This document shows positions 1 through 6,428 of a DNA stretch of 7,801 bases, one piece after another (position 1 is the stretch's first letter; each line of letters starts with the position of its first letter). A program made the translations under genes and the position numbers. The DNA is from Muribaculaceae bacterium (GTDB lineage: Bacteria > Bacteroidota > Bacteroidia > Bacteroidales > Muribaculaceae), in assembly GCA_029052265.1 (NCBI GenBank), contig JAIDJJ010000067.1, positions 1 through 7,801 of the forward strand. Direction: 5' to 3'. Below the pieces are notes generated by a model. It was not told where the DNA came from. It made no database searches and saw nothing but the letters and a program-made list of their open reading frames with translations.

Positions 1-122
1 CCGCCCGTAAAAACCTGGTCAGTTTCTTTCCTGGGATTGGTTATACCAAAGGCAGATAAAAGTTTTTGAAAATCATTGAATTTTTTTAATAAATTTGTCT
101 TTTCCGTATATTTTGTTTTCAT
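1..122 (-). CDS. Possible N-terminal fragment of a divergent gene, unknown function (partial)
   Basis: A minus-strand frame opens with ATG at 122 (TAA directly upstream) and stays open to the window edge, giving about 40 residues that begin MKTKYTEKTNLLKKF and end near TDQVFTG. The part from about residue 11 has helix-like hydrophobic spacing (LLKKFNDFQKLL) and the last 20 codons look like ordinary coding sequence, so I read it as the 5' end of a gene divergent from the glycosyltransferase, with 65 nt between the two starts. I do not recognise the family. Weak points are that the first 22 codons are very AT-rich and could be intergenic DNA, and that a good plus-strand promoter match (65-97) lies inside it. 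Two plus-strand frames are also open at this edge (to stops at 57-59 and 67-69), so the 3' end of a plus-strand gene is the alternative. Confidence 0.42.
   Translation of the reverse strand, partial: MKTKYTEKTNLLKKFNDFQKLLSAFGITNPRKETDQVFTG
65..97 (+). promoter_or_regulatory. Candidate Bacteroides-type promoter for the glycosyltransferase
   Basis: TTTG at 65-68 and TAAATTTG at 90-97 are separated by 21 nt. This matches the known Bacteroidales primary-sigma consensus of a -33 TTTG and a -7 TAnnTTTG with a 19-21 nt spacer. Transcription would start around 103, leaving an AT-rich leader of about 85 nt before the ATG at 188. No Shine-Dalgarno sequence is visible in the leader, which is normal for the phylum. 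The doubt is that such motifs arise easily in AT-rich DNA, and this one overlaps the possible divergent reading frame at 1-122. Confidence 0.42.
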
Positions 123-187
123 TTACACGGGAATGACATTAAATCAACGAATATATATAATTTTTTATTAAATTCGCAGCTGATATT

Positions 188-1153
188 ATGGAAAAGGTCA
201 GTGTCATAGTTCCCGTCTACAACCGAGTCAACCTGTTGGGTCGTTGCCTCGACAGCATAGCCGCGCAGACCTACCGCCCGATAGAACTGATCATTGTTGA
301 CAACGGGTCTGCCGACGGTTCCTTAAAATTTGCTTCGGAATGGGGGAGGCGTCGTAAATCCCCTGATTTTTCTATAACTGTTACGAAAGAAATTCAAACC
401 GGTGTCTCTTACGCGAGAAACAAGGGATTGTCTGAAGCAACCGGGGATTTCACTCTTTTCTTTGATTCTGATGATAAAATGCGGCAAGATCTGATTGAAA
501 AGGGTATAGCTGAGTTCCGAAGAAATCCGGGTATATCTATAGTGTGCTGGAAATGTGAAATCCATATGACGGGGGGAGAAGTGAGAATCCCTCCGTTTTA
601 TCCGGAAAGGGCGATGGAATGCCATATGATTCACACGCTTCTGCGCACCCACGGGTATATGGCTCCGACAGAATTGTTTCGTTCCGCCGGCGGATGGGAT
701 GCGTCTCTGCCATGCTGGAACGATCTTGAAATGGGGGTGAGATTATTATTGGAGATTGGCAATAAATCAGGATACAAATCCATTTCCGGACATATTTCCG
801 GACTCCCGGAGGTGCTTGTGGATATATATCAGCAAGAAGAATCTATTACAGGGCGAGATTTTTCCTCAAAGACGGGTCTTTGGGAAAAATCGTTGACTAA
901 GATGAAGGAAGATATACTCCTTTCCAACTGCGTAGAGAAAGACTATTTACTTAAAATGATTGCCTTTCGGGAGATGATATTGGCAGCACATTATCAAAAA
1001 GAAAACAGACCGGATCTTGCATCCGGTCTGTGGAATAAAGTATTAAAAGACTCTGAACTGACAGCATTACAAAAAGCTCTTTTCAAGATGCTTTTCGAAT
1101 ATACGGCACGAGGGGGGAGAGGAGCCTGGAAAATAGCGAAGCTTTTGATTTGA
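188..1153 (+). CDS. Family 2 (GT-A fold) glycosyltransferase
   Basis: This 321-residue protein is a nucleotide-sugar-dependent glycosyltransferase. The N-terminus VSVIVPVYNR (residues 4-13) is the classic GT2 opening strand. It is followed by PIELIIVDNGSADGS (31-45), GVSYARNKGLSEATG (72-86) and the DXD-type metal and sugar-nucleotide motif FFDSDD (91-96). GGWD near 168-171 and WNDLEMGVRLL (177-187) fit the acceptor-side region with its acidic catalytic residue. No membrane segment or signal peptide is seen, so the enzyme probably acts at the cytoplasmic face in building surface glycans (O-antigen, capsule or protein glycan). Donor and acceptor cannot be read from the sequence. The start at 188 puts the GT2 motif directly at the N-terminus. 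The gene converges on gldN with a 64-nt gap and is more AT-rich than the por genes. A link to T9SS is speculative, although T9SS cargo is anchored to a lipopolysaccharide in Porphyromonas. Confidence 0.88.
   Translation: MEKVSVIVPVYNRVNLLGRCLDSIAAQTYRPIELIIVDNGSADGSLKFASEWGRRRKSPDFSITVTKEIQTGVSYARNKGLSEATGDFTLFFDSDDKMRQDLIEKGIAEFRRNPGISIVCWKCEIHMTGGEVRIPPFYPERAMECHMIHTLLRTHGYMAPTELFRSAGGWDASLPCWNDLEMGVRLLLEIGNKSGYKSISGHISGLPEVLVDIYQQEESITGRDFSSKTGLWEKSLTKMKEDILLSNCVEKDYLLKMIAFREMILAAHYQKENRPDLASGLWNKVLKDSELTALQKALFKMLFEYTARGGRGAWKIAKLLI
996..1031 (-). terminator. Intrinsic terminator of the por operon, inside the opposing gene
   Basis: On the minus strand the sequence reads ACAGACCGGAT, a GCAAG loop, then ATCCGGTCTGT (arms 1031-1021 and 1015-1005). 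It is followed at once by TTTCTTTTTG (1004-995). An 11-bp perfect stem, 5-nt loop and T-rich tract make a textbook Rho-independent terminator. It works only on the minus strand: the plus strand has GGAATAAAG after the stem instead of T residues. It lies 186 nt beyond the gldN stop and within codons of about residues 273-281 of the glycosyltransferase. I infer that it ends the porT-gldN transcript. Confidence 0.75.
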
Positions 1154-1200
1154 GAGATCTGATGTGCTCACTTTGTTCGCACCACAATCAAGACCTGAAT

Positions 1201-1222
1201 CAATTATCGATTATCAATTATC
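1201..1222 (-). repeat. Three tandem heptamers overlapping the gldN stop
   Basis: On the minus strand three copies run head to tail from 1222: GATAATT, GATAATC, GATAATT. The first contains the gldN stop (TAA, 1220-1218). Because the unit is 7 nt, the three TAA triplets (starting at 1220, 1213 and 1206) fall in all three reading frames, so any ribosome entering here stops. The rest of the 64-nt convergent gap (1154-1217) shows no convincing hairpin. Confidence 0.6.
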
Positions 1223-2357
1223 TCTTGCGTCTGCGCACAGATTTTACAGCGCCCGAATTTGAGGAAGAAGAACTTACCTTCGGTTTTGCCTTAGCTGTCT
1301 TTTTAGCTGTCTTTTTTACAGACGAACGCTTTTTTGCCCTTGCAGTGGATGCTGTCTTTGTGTCAGCAGACTCGTCTGCCATCACCACTGTACGTTCCGG
1401 TATACTGTCGCCTGAAGCTTTCGATTCAACTGCGGCAGCCTCTTTTTCTTTCATGGCGAGATATTCCTCTCTGGTCGGTACCCACAGATCCTTTCCGTAT
1501 GACCGGAGGCGGTTGTCAATGCTGTCCTGTGCGCGTTTGCGGTCATCTTCATCGGGAAACATCTGCATCATGGAAAGATTGCGGAGATTGCGTGTCTTGT
1601 AGATTTCTCCGTCATAGAGACCGAGATTGAAATAATCATCGATTGAGTGGGAGGCGAGGTTATTGTCGTCGGAAAGAAACACACGCCGGGAGGCGATGTA
1701 AGGGCGGATGGCGTCAAATTTCACCCAGAACATAGGATACTTTGCCTCACCTCCGAAATCGCCTGCTCTGTTCAGCACGGGGCATATTGCCTCGACACGG
1801 GTTTTCATACGGTTTGACCTTCTGTCAAATTCCCATTTTTCAATAATATAATAATTCAATACCTGTGTAGTAGGGACATCAGCCTCTTCTATCACGAATT
1901 TGGGATTCCGTTCGGTAGAGCCTTTGGCTTCATGTGCATATATGTCGAACCGCTGAAGCATGTCAGCCACATTCACCCGGTATTGGTCAGTAAAGATCTC
2001 CCTTCCGTCGAGATACTCATAAGCCGGAATCTTTCCGTCGACCACAAGATTGAGGATGATGCGGAAAAGGTTTTCCTGTCCGTCGATCACATCTTCAGGG
2101 AAATAAAGGGGTGAGTTTGCCCCTTTTGTAAGGTCGAGCCGCCGGTAGATCTGTCTCATGTAAGCGAGGTCTGCGTCATGTGTGTCTTTAGATTCAAAGA
2201 AGTTTTGCATACGGTCGGAGACAGTGGCGGCAGTCTCCGGGTTCTGTGTTTCCTGTCCGGTGCGCCGGCGCACACCGCCGGCGTTTTCCACCTGGGCGGA
2301 AACTCCGAGAGAAGAGGAGGCTATGAGGACGGAGAGTATTATTGTCTTGAGAGTCAT
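1218..2357 (-). CDS. gldN: T9SS ring protein GldN/PorN
   Basis: GldN (PorN in Porphyromonas) is a periplasmic protein that binds the lipoprotein GldK/PorK to form the large T9SS ring beneath the outer membrane. The 379-residue product has a signal peptide (1-21, cleavage probably after VSA and before Q22). It carries family hallmarks in order: YRRLDLTKGANSPLYFPE (71-88), LVVDGKIPAYEY (104-115), a QVLNYYIIEKWEFD block (165-178), ICPVLNRAGDFGGE (191-204) and MFWVKFDAIRPYIA (209-222), then a DDYFN block near 240-244. From about residue 300 the protein becomes charged, and 341-379 is lysine-rich (KKTAKKTAKAK), then polyserine, ending RRRKR. This tail looks disordered and is described in the findings. 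It is the last gene of the operon, 75 nt after gldM, with no clear internal promoter and no Shine-Dalgarno. The start at 2357 is chosen because it gives a proper signal peptide. Family assignment is secure; the role of the tail is unknown. Confidence 0.94.
   Translation of the reverse strand: MTLKTIILSVLIASSSLGVSAQVENAGGVRRRTGQETQNPETAATVSDRMQNFFESKDTHDADLAYMRQIYRRLDLTKGANSPLYFPEDVIDGQENLFRIILNLVVDGKIPAYEYLDGREIFTDQYRVNVADMLQRFDIYAHEAKGSTERNPKFVIEEADVPTTQVLNYYIIEKWEFDRRSNRMKTRVEAICPVLNRAGDFGGEAKYPMFWVKFDAIRPYIASRRVFLSDDNNLASHSIDDYFNLGLYDGEIYKTRNLRNLSMMQMFPDEDDRKRAQDSIDNRLRSYGKDLWVPTREEYLAMKEKEAAAVESKASGDSIPERTVVMADESADTKTASTARAKKRSSVKKTAKKTAKAKPKVSSSSSNSGAVKSVRRRKR
1291..1314 (-). repeat. 12-bp perfect tandem duplication in the gldN tail
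   Basis: The 12-mer TTAGCTGTCTTT (plus strand) occurs twice without interruption at 1291-1302 and 1303-1314. It is in phase with the codons and encodes KTAKKTAK at GldN residues 349-356. Gain or loss of a unit would change the tail by four residues without a frameshift. Confidence 0.85.
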
Positions 2358-2432
2358 CGTTTTTAAGGATTATGAGAGACACCGGTAAGGTGAGATGGTT
2401 TTATAATTTGCATGGAGAGGCAGGCATAGACA

Positions 2433-4004
2433 TCAGTTGAGCGACACCTGCATCGGCGATATGTCGCGTATGATTCCGTCCGGTCCCTTTGCTTTAACAT
2501 CCGAAATGAAAATGCTTTGTCCCGGTTTAAGTCTGCGGAACTGCTCTTTCTGACGTTTTGAAAAATCAGCCCCGTCCGACACTTCCGGAATTGCATTGCC
2601 CATTGAATCGAAGAATACGGTAGAGAATGAAACGATGGAATAAGCCACATTCAGTATGTCGTCGTCGATGGCTGCAGAGAGAGAGCCGGCTTCCATAAGC
2701 GCAGCTTTGGAAATTCTTTTCGGGGAGCCCTTGTAATGGACCGGATTGCCTTGGGCATCCTTTATCATTATAAAGGGGGAGGGGTCAGGCAATTTCCTGA
2801 CGCGGAATGTCATCGCCCCCACATTCCGAGGAGAGCCGTCGGCTGTGGCTGAGACAGATATTACGGCTTCGCTTCCCACTTTTCCGGGACGGGCTATCCA
2901 GGAGTCTCCGTTTCTGACCAGTGTGCCGTTGGTCATTGTCGCGCTTACCGCACTCATCGGGAATCCCGGAACGGAAATGCTTATCGGATTGTCGATACCG
3001 GCATAAAGCACATTCATCAGAGTGGGGGAGATTGTGGCGGCTGGTTCCATCACGGTGTAAGAGGAACTGAAAGGTCGTCTGTCGACCGTCCCGTCTCCTC
3101 GCATCACCTCGATATATCCAGAATATTCATGGTTGCCGACACTTCCGGCGTTAAATTCCAGCTTTCCGTTGTCGTTGTCAAGACGAGAGCCGTTGACAAA
3201 CACGGCTGGACGCTGTGTTGTGTCAACTGCAGCGAGAATGATGTTTGCCGAATATTTTGACCCGCTCATAACCATGTTGGAAGCAGGGATGACGTAAGCT
3301 TCGAGTCTGTTCACACGCACATCCCCGATGTCGACATTTGTGATGAGGTTTGTCATAGCCTCGCTTTCAGCCTGCCTGATATCGTTTTCGAGTTTTGTAA
3401 GGAGAGTGACCGCTGCAATTGCCGGCATATTGTCAAAATTCCGGTTTTCCCAGGTCTGCTCCACAATTCGCGGGCTGTTTCCCTGTCCGGTTGACAGCAT
3501 CTCAGTCACGGCATTGCGTTTCAGGGAGTCGGTTATGAGAGCAGCCACATATTGCTTGTAATCATCTATGCGCGCCCGTAGCTTTTTGCCCTCTTGGGTG
3601 CCGGGACGTAGCATAGTGACCGAAGCCGCTTCCAGATCGTCCTGATTAACAAGATCGTCGGGATTCCCGTCTTTACCGTCTGCCTGGCGAGCTATCGCCA
3701 CCTTGAGAGAATCGATAGATGAGCAGAGTGCAGAGGCTGCGACGTGCAGTTCCTTCCCCTTTTCAAACCAGATACCCACCTTTGCAGGATTTTTTTCATA
3801 TAGCTCCTGCAGATACCTGAACTGCACTTCATTTTTCGCCTCCATATTGGAATTGGTGTGGTGAAGTCCGTCGTGCACCTGCCTGAATCCGTTTAGCACA
3901 TCACTTGAGACATTAAGGGCAAGCATGGCGGTGAGAACGATATACATAAGGTTTATCATTCTCTGTCTGGGCGACATTCTTGATACGTTGTTTCCTCCAG
4001 CCAT
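2433..4004 (-). CDS. gldM: T9SS motor protein GldM/PorM
   Basis: GldM (PorM) is the inner-membrane protein whose N-terminal helix sits inside the GldL ring and whose periplasmic part spans to the GldK-GldN ring, passing proton-motive-force-driven motion to the outer-membrane machinery. At 523 residues it matches the usual family length. The start MAGGNN followed by MSPRQRMINLMY and one hydrophobic helix (about 16-35) is diagnostic. Arg13, in the SPRQ motif, aligns with Arg9 of Flavobacterium GldM, which faces the key GldL glutamate. Residues about 36-225 are mostly helical (domain D1), followed by beta-rich segments with an SGYIEVMRGDG stretch. The C-terminal D4 domain starts near FRVRKLPDP (400-408) and runs to the end. 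The gene lies 34 nt after gldL and 75 nt before gldN. No Shine-Dalgarno is visible. The assignment rests on the N-terminus, length, C-terminal motif and operon order. Confidence 0.95.
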   Translation of the reverse strand: MAGGNNVSRMSPRQRMINLMYIVLTAMLALNVSSDVLNGFRQVHDGLHHTNSNMEAKNEVQFRYLQELYEKNPAKVGIWFEKGKELHVAASALCSSIDSLKVAIARQADGKDGNPDDLVNQDDLEAASVTMLRPGTQEGKKLRARIDDYKQYVAALITDSLKRNAVTEMLSTGQGNSPRIVEQTWENRNFDNMPAIAAVTLLTKLENDIRQAESEAMTNLITNVDIGDVRVNRLEAYVIPASNMVMSGSKYSANIILAAVDTTQRPAVFVNGSRLDNDNGKLEFNAGSVGNHEYSGYIEVMRGDGTVDRRPFSSSYTVMEPAATISPTLMNVLYAGIDNPISISVPGFPMSAVSATMTNGTLVRNGDSWIARPGKVGSEAVISVSATADGSPRNVGAMTFRVRKLPDPSPFIMIKDAQGNPVHYKGSPKRISKAALMEAGSLSAAIDDDILNVAYSIVSFSTVFFDSMGNAIPEVSDGADFSKRQKEQFRRLKPGQSIFISDVKAKGPDGIIRDISPMQVSLN

Positions 4005-4038
4005 TGTCCGGTGTTTAGATTAGTCGATGTTTTGGATC

Positions 4039-4938
4039 TTACCTGTCAGGACCGTCAGTATAGCCGGTCTCGCCGAAAGGGTTTGCCGAGGTGCCGGACA
4101 CGGGATTATGCATGCTGATTGTCATGGCGGCGATCATTTTTTCATAAATGGCGTTGATCTGTTTCATATATCGCGCCATTTTTTCCGTTTCCTCGCAATA
4201 TCTTGATGATTCGTTGGCAGATTTTTCATACATGTCGCGGATATCCTTCAGCCCGCGGTTAACCCGGTCGATGCTTTCAAGCTGTCCCGACACTTGTTTG
4301 AGCTGGATTTCATATATGGTGTTCAGACCTGTTATATTGCGGTTGAGGTCTGCCATCTGCCCGGCATATCCGAGAGCGCTTGCGGATATGTTCTCAGAGT
4401 TGTCGGTTATAGCCTTGTATGACTGCAGGAGCACCTGGCTGACATCGTTCAGTGCACGGGTGGTTTCATACAGACGGTCCATCTGTTCAGTCATTTTAAC
4501 TATGCTTTCATGCAGTGTGGCGGAATTTTCAGGAGATACGGTCTGTGTGATGGTAGCCCCGATGCCTGATTGCAGCGGGATTGCAGCAGATGAGGCTCCT
4601 GCACTTGTATCAGGCTCTACGGCTCCGACGGTTATCCCGGCACCGGAATTGAAGTCGGGACGGTCGTCCGGATTTTTGGAGTCGAGCACGGGGAACACCT
4701 CTTCCCATGCATACTCTTTCGGTGGACGGTCGAAAGCCGTTAGTATAAACATGGCTATCTCGGTCCCCATTCCTATGCACAGAAGCAAGTTTCCCCCGGG
4801 GAGGTGCAGTATTTTGAACAGCGCGCCCCAGATGACGATGGCGGCGCCGATTGAATAAGCGAAATTGAAGAACCTCTGTCCGTTCGGACCATGGAGGAAG
4901 CGTTCTATAAAGTTGGCGTATTTTTTTATCTTTACCAT
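4039..4938 (-). CDS. gldL: T9SS motor protein GldL/PorL
   Basis: GldL (PorL) forms a pentamer in the inner membrane and, with a GldM dimer, makes the proton-driven T9SS motor. The 299-residue product has two transmembrane helices (about 25-44 and 50-69) with the diagnostic ALFKILHLPGGN loop (39-50) between them. Tyr28, Lys42, His45 and Glu60 align with Tyr13, Lys27, His30 and Glu49 of Flavobacterium GldL; Glu60 sits in the second helix and corresponds to the glutamate implicated in proton use. The loop is four residues shorter than in Flavobacterium, which I recall as the Porphyromonas-type form. After a DRPPKEYAWEEVFPVLD segment (70-86) comes a low-complexity linker and a long helical, coiled-coil-like cytoplasmic region (about 140-275), with an SGTSANPFGE tail. 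It starts 3 nt after the gldK stop, so the two genes are probably translationally coupled. The purine-rich end of gldK precedes the start codon. Confidence 0.95.
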   Translation of the reverse strand: MVKIKKYANFIERFLHGPNGQRFFNFAYSIGAAIVIWGALFKILHLPGGNLLLCIGMGTEIAMFILTAFDRPPKEYAWEEVFPVLDSKNPDDRPDFNSGAGITVGAVEPDTSAGASSAAIPLQSGIGATITQTVSPENSATLHESIVKMTEQMDRLYETTRALNDVSQVLLQSYKAITDNSENISASALGYAGQMADLNRNITGLNTIYEIQLKQVSGQLESIDRVNRGLKDIRDMYEKSANESSRYCEETEKMARYMKQINAIYEKMIAAMTISMHNPVSGTSANPFGETGYTDGPDR

Positions 4939-4941
4939 AAC

Positions 4942-6420
4942 TTATTTTCTTTTCTTTTGTGTGCCCTTGGCGAATCCTATCTGGGTGCGGACATTGCGGA
5001 ACCCGATGTATGAACGTTGTTCATTCTGGTATTCCCACATCCGGAGGTCACTTCTGATTCCGCCAGCCACATCTTTCCAGGAACCTCCCCTCACAATCTT
5101 GCGTTTCATATAGTAGGGATCTTCCTTGGCTGCGTCGTAGCGGTATTCCGGATTTATATCGGAGGTGAGGTTGTTGATGCTCTCCGTGAATGCGGTCGAG
5201 GTCCATTCAGAGACGTTGCCCGCCATGTCATAGAGTCCGAAATCATTGGGAGCGAAAGTGCCCACCTGCGAAGTTATCACATGTCCGTCGCGGGTATAGT
5301 CGCCGTCCATAGGTTTGAAATTGGCATAGAAGCAGCCCCTTTCGTCGTATGGGAGTGTTTCCTCCCACGGATATGGAGATTCAGAATTACCGGCGCGGGC
5401 GGCGTATTCCCATTCCGCTTCTGTCGGGAGGCGGTATGGCTCCACATAGATGTTGTCTTTCCCGAGAGATCGCCGGAGAAAATCCGTGCGCCAGTTGGAG
5501 AAAGCGTTCGCCTGTTCCCAGCTCACCCCTACGACGGGATAGTTGTTGTATCCGGCGTGAGAGAAATACATCCTTGTGTAAGGTTCGTTATAAGCGTTGT
5601 CGAAATCGTTGATCCAGCAAGTTGTGTCGGGATATACGTTTACGATATAAGTGTTGACAAAATCATAGTCTCCTGTCAAGGGACGTGTGATGGTTTCTCT
5701 CACCACCTCCCCCTCTTCGGTGAAATACGCCGTGTCTTTCGAGATGACAGGAATTTCAGAAGGCACGGGCCGGTCGGTATTATATTCCCTGGTACGGGGA
5801 TCAAGGCGGTTTTTTCTCTGGGCGGCAGCCGTGTGGTTATAGATTTCGTAACGGTAGTTTAACTGCGTAGGGTCAAGCTCCCGTTTCCCGGTGATGGGGT
5901 TTGTACGGTAGACGCTTTCGATGGCTCTCTGTTCATCTTCATTCGGATTTCTCCAGGGTATCGCCTTGTTCCAGTTCAGATAAGGTTCTATGGGATTGCC
6001 GTCGCGGTCTTCCTCGATTTTAAATGTTTCATCGCCTCCGTATGCCGGGTCGGCGAGCCTTTCGCGAATGATAGAGTCGCGCACCCAGAATACGAACTGT
6101 TTGTATTTGGAGTTTGTAATTTCCGTCTCATCCATCCAGAATGCGTCTACCGACACCCCTTTGGGATCTGCCTTTATTCCCATTACAGAATCGTCTTTCG
6201 ACGGACCCATGGCAATAGACCCTCTGTCGACGAGCACCATGCCGTATGGGGTGGGCTCCGCCCATGCGGTGCCGCCGACACCGGTCACTTCACCGCCAGA
6301 AGCAGAGCTCCTTGCGCCGAAGCAAGACGCCATGCCAATCGCGAGGAGAGTAGCGGCAGCCGCGCACATCAACTGCGGACGCCGTAGTGTGATATTTATA
6401 TTGAATTTATCGGTCATCAT
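4942..6420 (-). CDS. gldK: T9SS ring lipoprotein GldK/PorK
   Basis: GldK (PorK) is an outer-membrane lipoprotein facing the periplasm that pairs with GldN to build the T9SS ring. The 492-residue product has a lipoprotein signal with a lipobox-like GMASC (29-33; lipidated Cys33). The rest has a sulfatase-modifying-factor (FGE) fold: GMVLVDRGSIAMG (60-72), FWMDETEITNSKYKQFVFW (94-112), YPVVGVSWEQANAFSNW (294-310), YRLPTEAEWEYAARAG (329-344), YDMAGNVSEW (397-406), KIVRGGSWKD (441-450) and IGFRNVR (472-478). Between the second and third motifs is an insertion of about 180 residues, a feature I recall as typical of GldK. The paired catalytic cysteines that true FGE enzymes carry between the RGGSW and GFR motifs are absent, so a structural role is expected. 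It starts 8 nt after the porP stop at tandem ATG codons (6420, 6417). Met18 (6369) would give a shorter, tidier lipoprotein signal and is an alternative start. The C-terminus is basic (KGTQKKRK). Confidence 0.94.
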   Translation of the reverse strand: MMTDKFNINITLRRPQLMCAAAATLLAIGMASCFGARSSASGGEVTGVGGTAWAEPTPYGMVLVDRGSIAMGPSKDDSVMGIKADPKGVSVDAFWMDETEITNSKYKQFVFWVRDSIIRERLADPAYGGDETFKIEEDRDGNPIEPYLNWNKAIPWRNPNEDEQRAIESVYRTNPITGKRELDPTQLNYRYEIYNHTAAAQRKNRLDPRTREYNTDRPVPSEIPVISKDTAYFTEEGEVVRETITRPLTGDYDFVNTYIVNVYPDTTCWINDFDNAYNEPYTRMYFSHAGYNNYPVVGVSWEQANAFSNWRTDFLRRSLGKDNIYVEPYRLPTEAEWEYAARAGNSESPYPWEETLPYDERGCFYANFKPMDGDYTRDGHVITSQVGTFAPNDFGLYDMAGNVSEWTSTAFTESINNLTSDINPEYRYDAAKEDPYYMKRKIVRGGSWKDVAGGIRSDLRMWEYQNEQRSYIGFRNVRTQIGFAKGTQKKRK

Positions 6421-6428
6421 GCTGATCG

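Noticed and set aside
3..59. Plus-strand open frame at the left edge ending at TAA 57-59, possibly the 3' end of an upstream gene
   Set aside because: Only 18 codons are visible and the opposite frame is longer, begins with ATG and looks more protein-like; sequence to the left is needed to settle it.
1230..1245. Possible plus-strand terminator for the glycosyltransferase (TCTG-CGCA-CAGA then TTTT)
   Set aside because: The stem is only 4 bp, too weak to call, and it lies inside gldN.
1150..1602. Plus-strand open frame of 150 codons overlapping the glycosyltransferase stop by 4 nt
   Set aside because: The overlap looks like coupling, but the frame is antisense to the gldN tail and its phenylalanine- and alanine-rich sequence is the reverse reading of the lysine and alanine codons there.
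2358..2432. Gap between gldM and gldN as a site for an internal promoter or terminator
   Set aside because: I found no TAnnTTTG match and no stable hairpin on the minus strand, so it is treated as a plain intra-operon spacer.
4148..4858. Plus-strand open frame of 236 codons opposite gldL
   Set aside because: It lies wholly antisense to gldL, has a cysteine- and serine-rich composition typical of reverse frames, and has no recognisable domain or start context.
5017..5862. Plus-strand open frame of 281 codons opposite gldK
   Set aside because: It is antisense to well-supported FGE-fold motifs of gldK; its isoleucine-, valine- and arginine-heavy composition fits a shadow frame.
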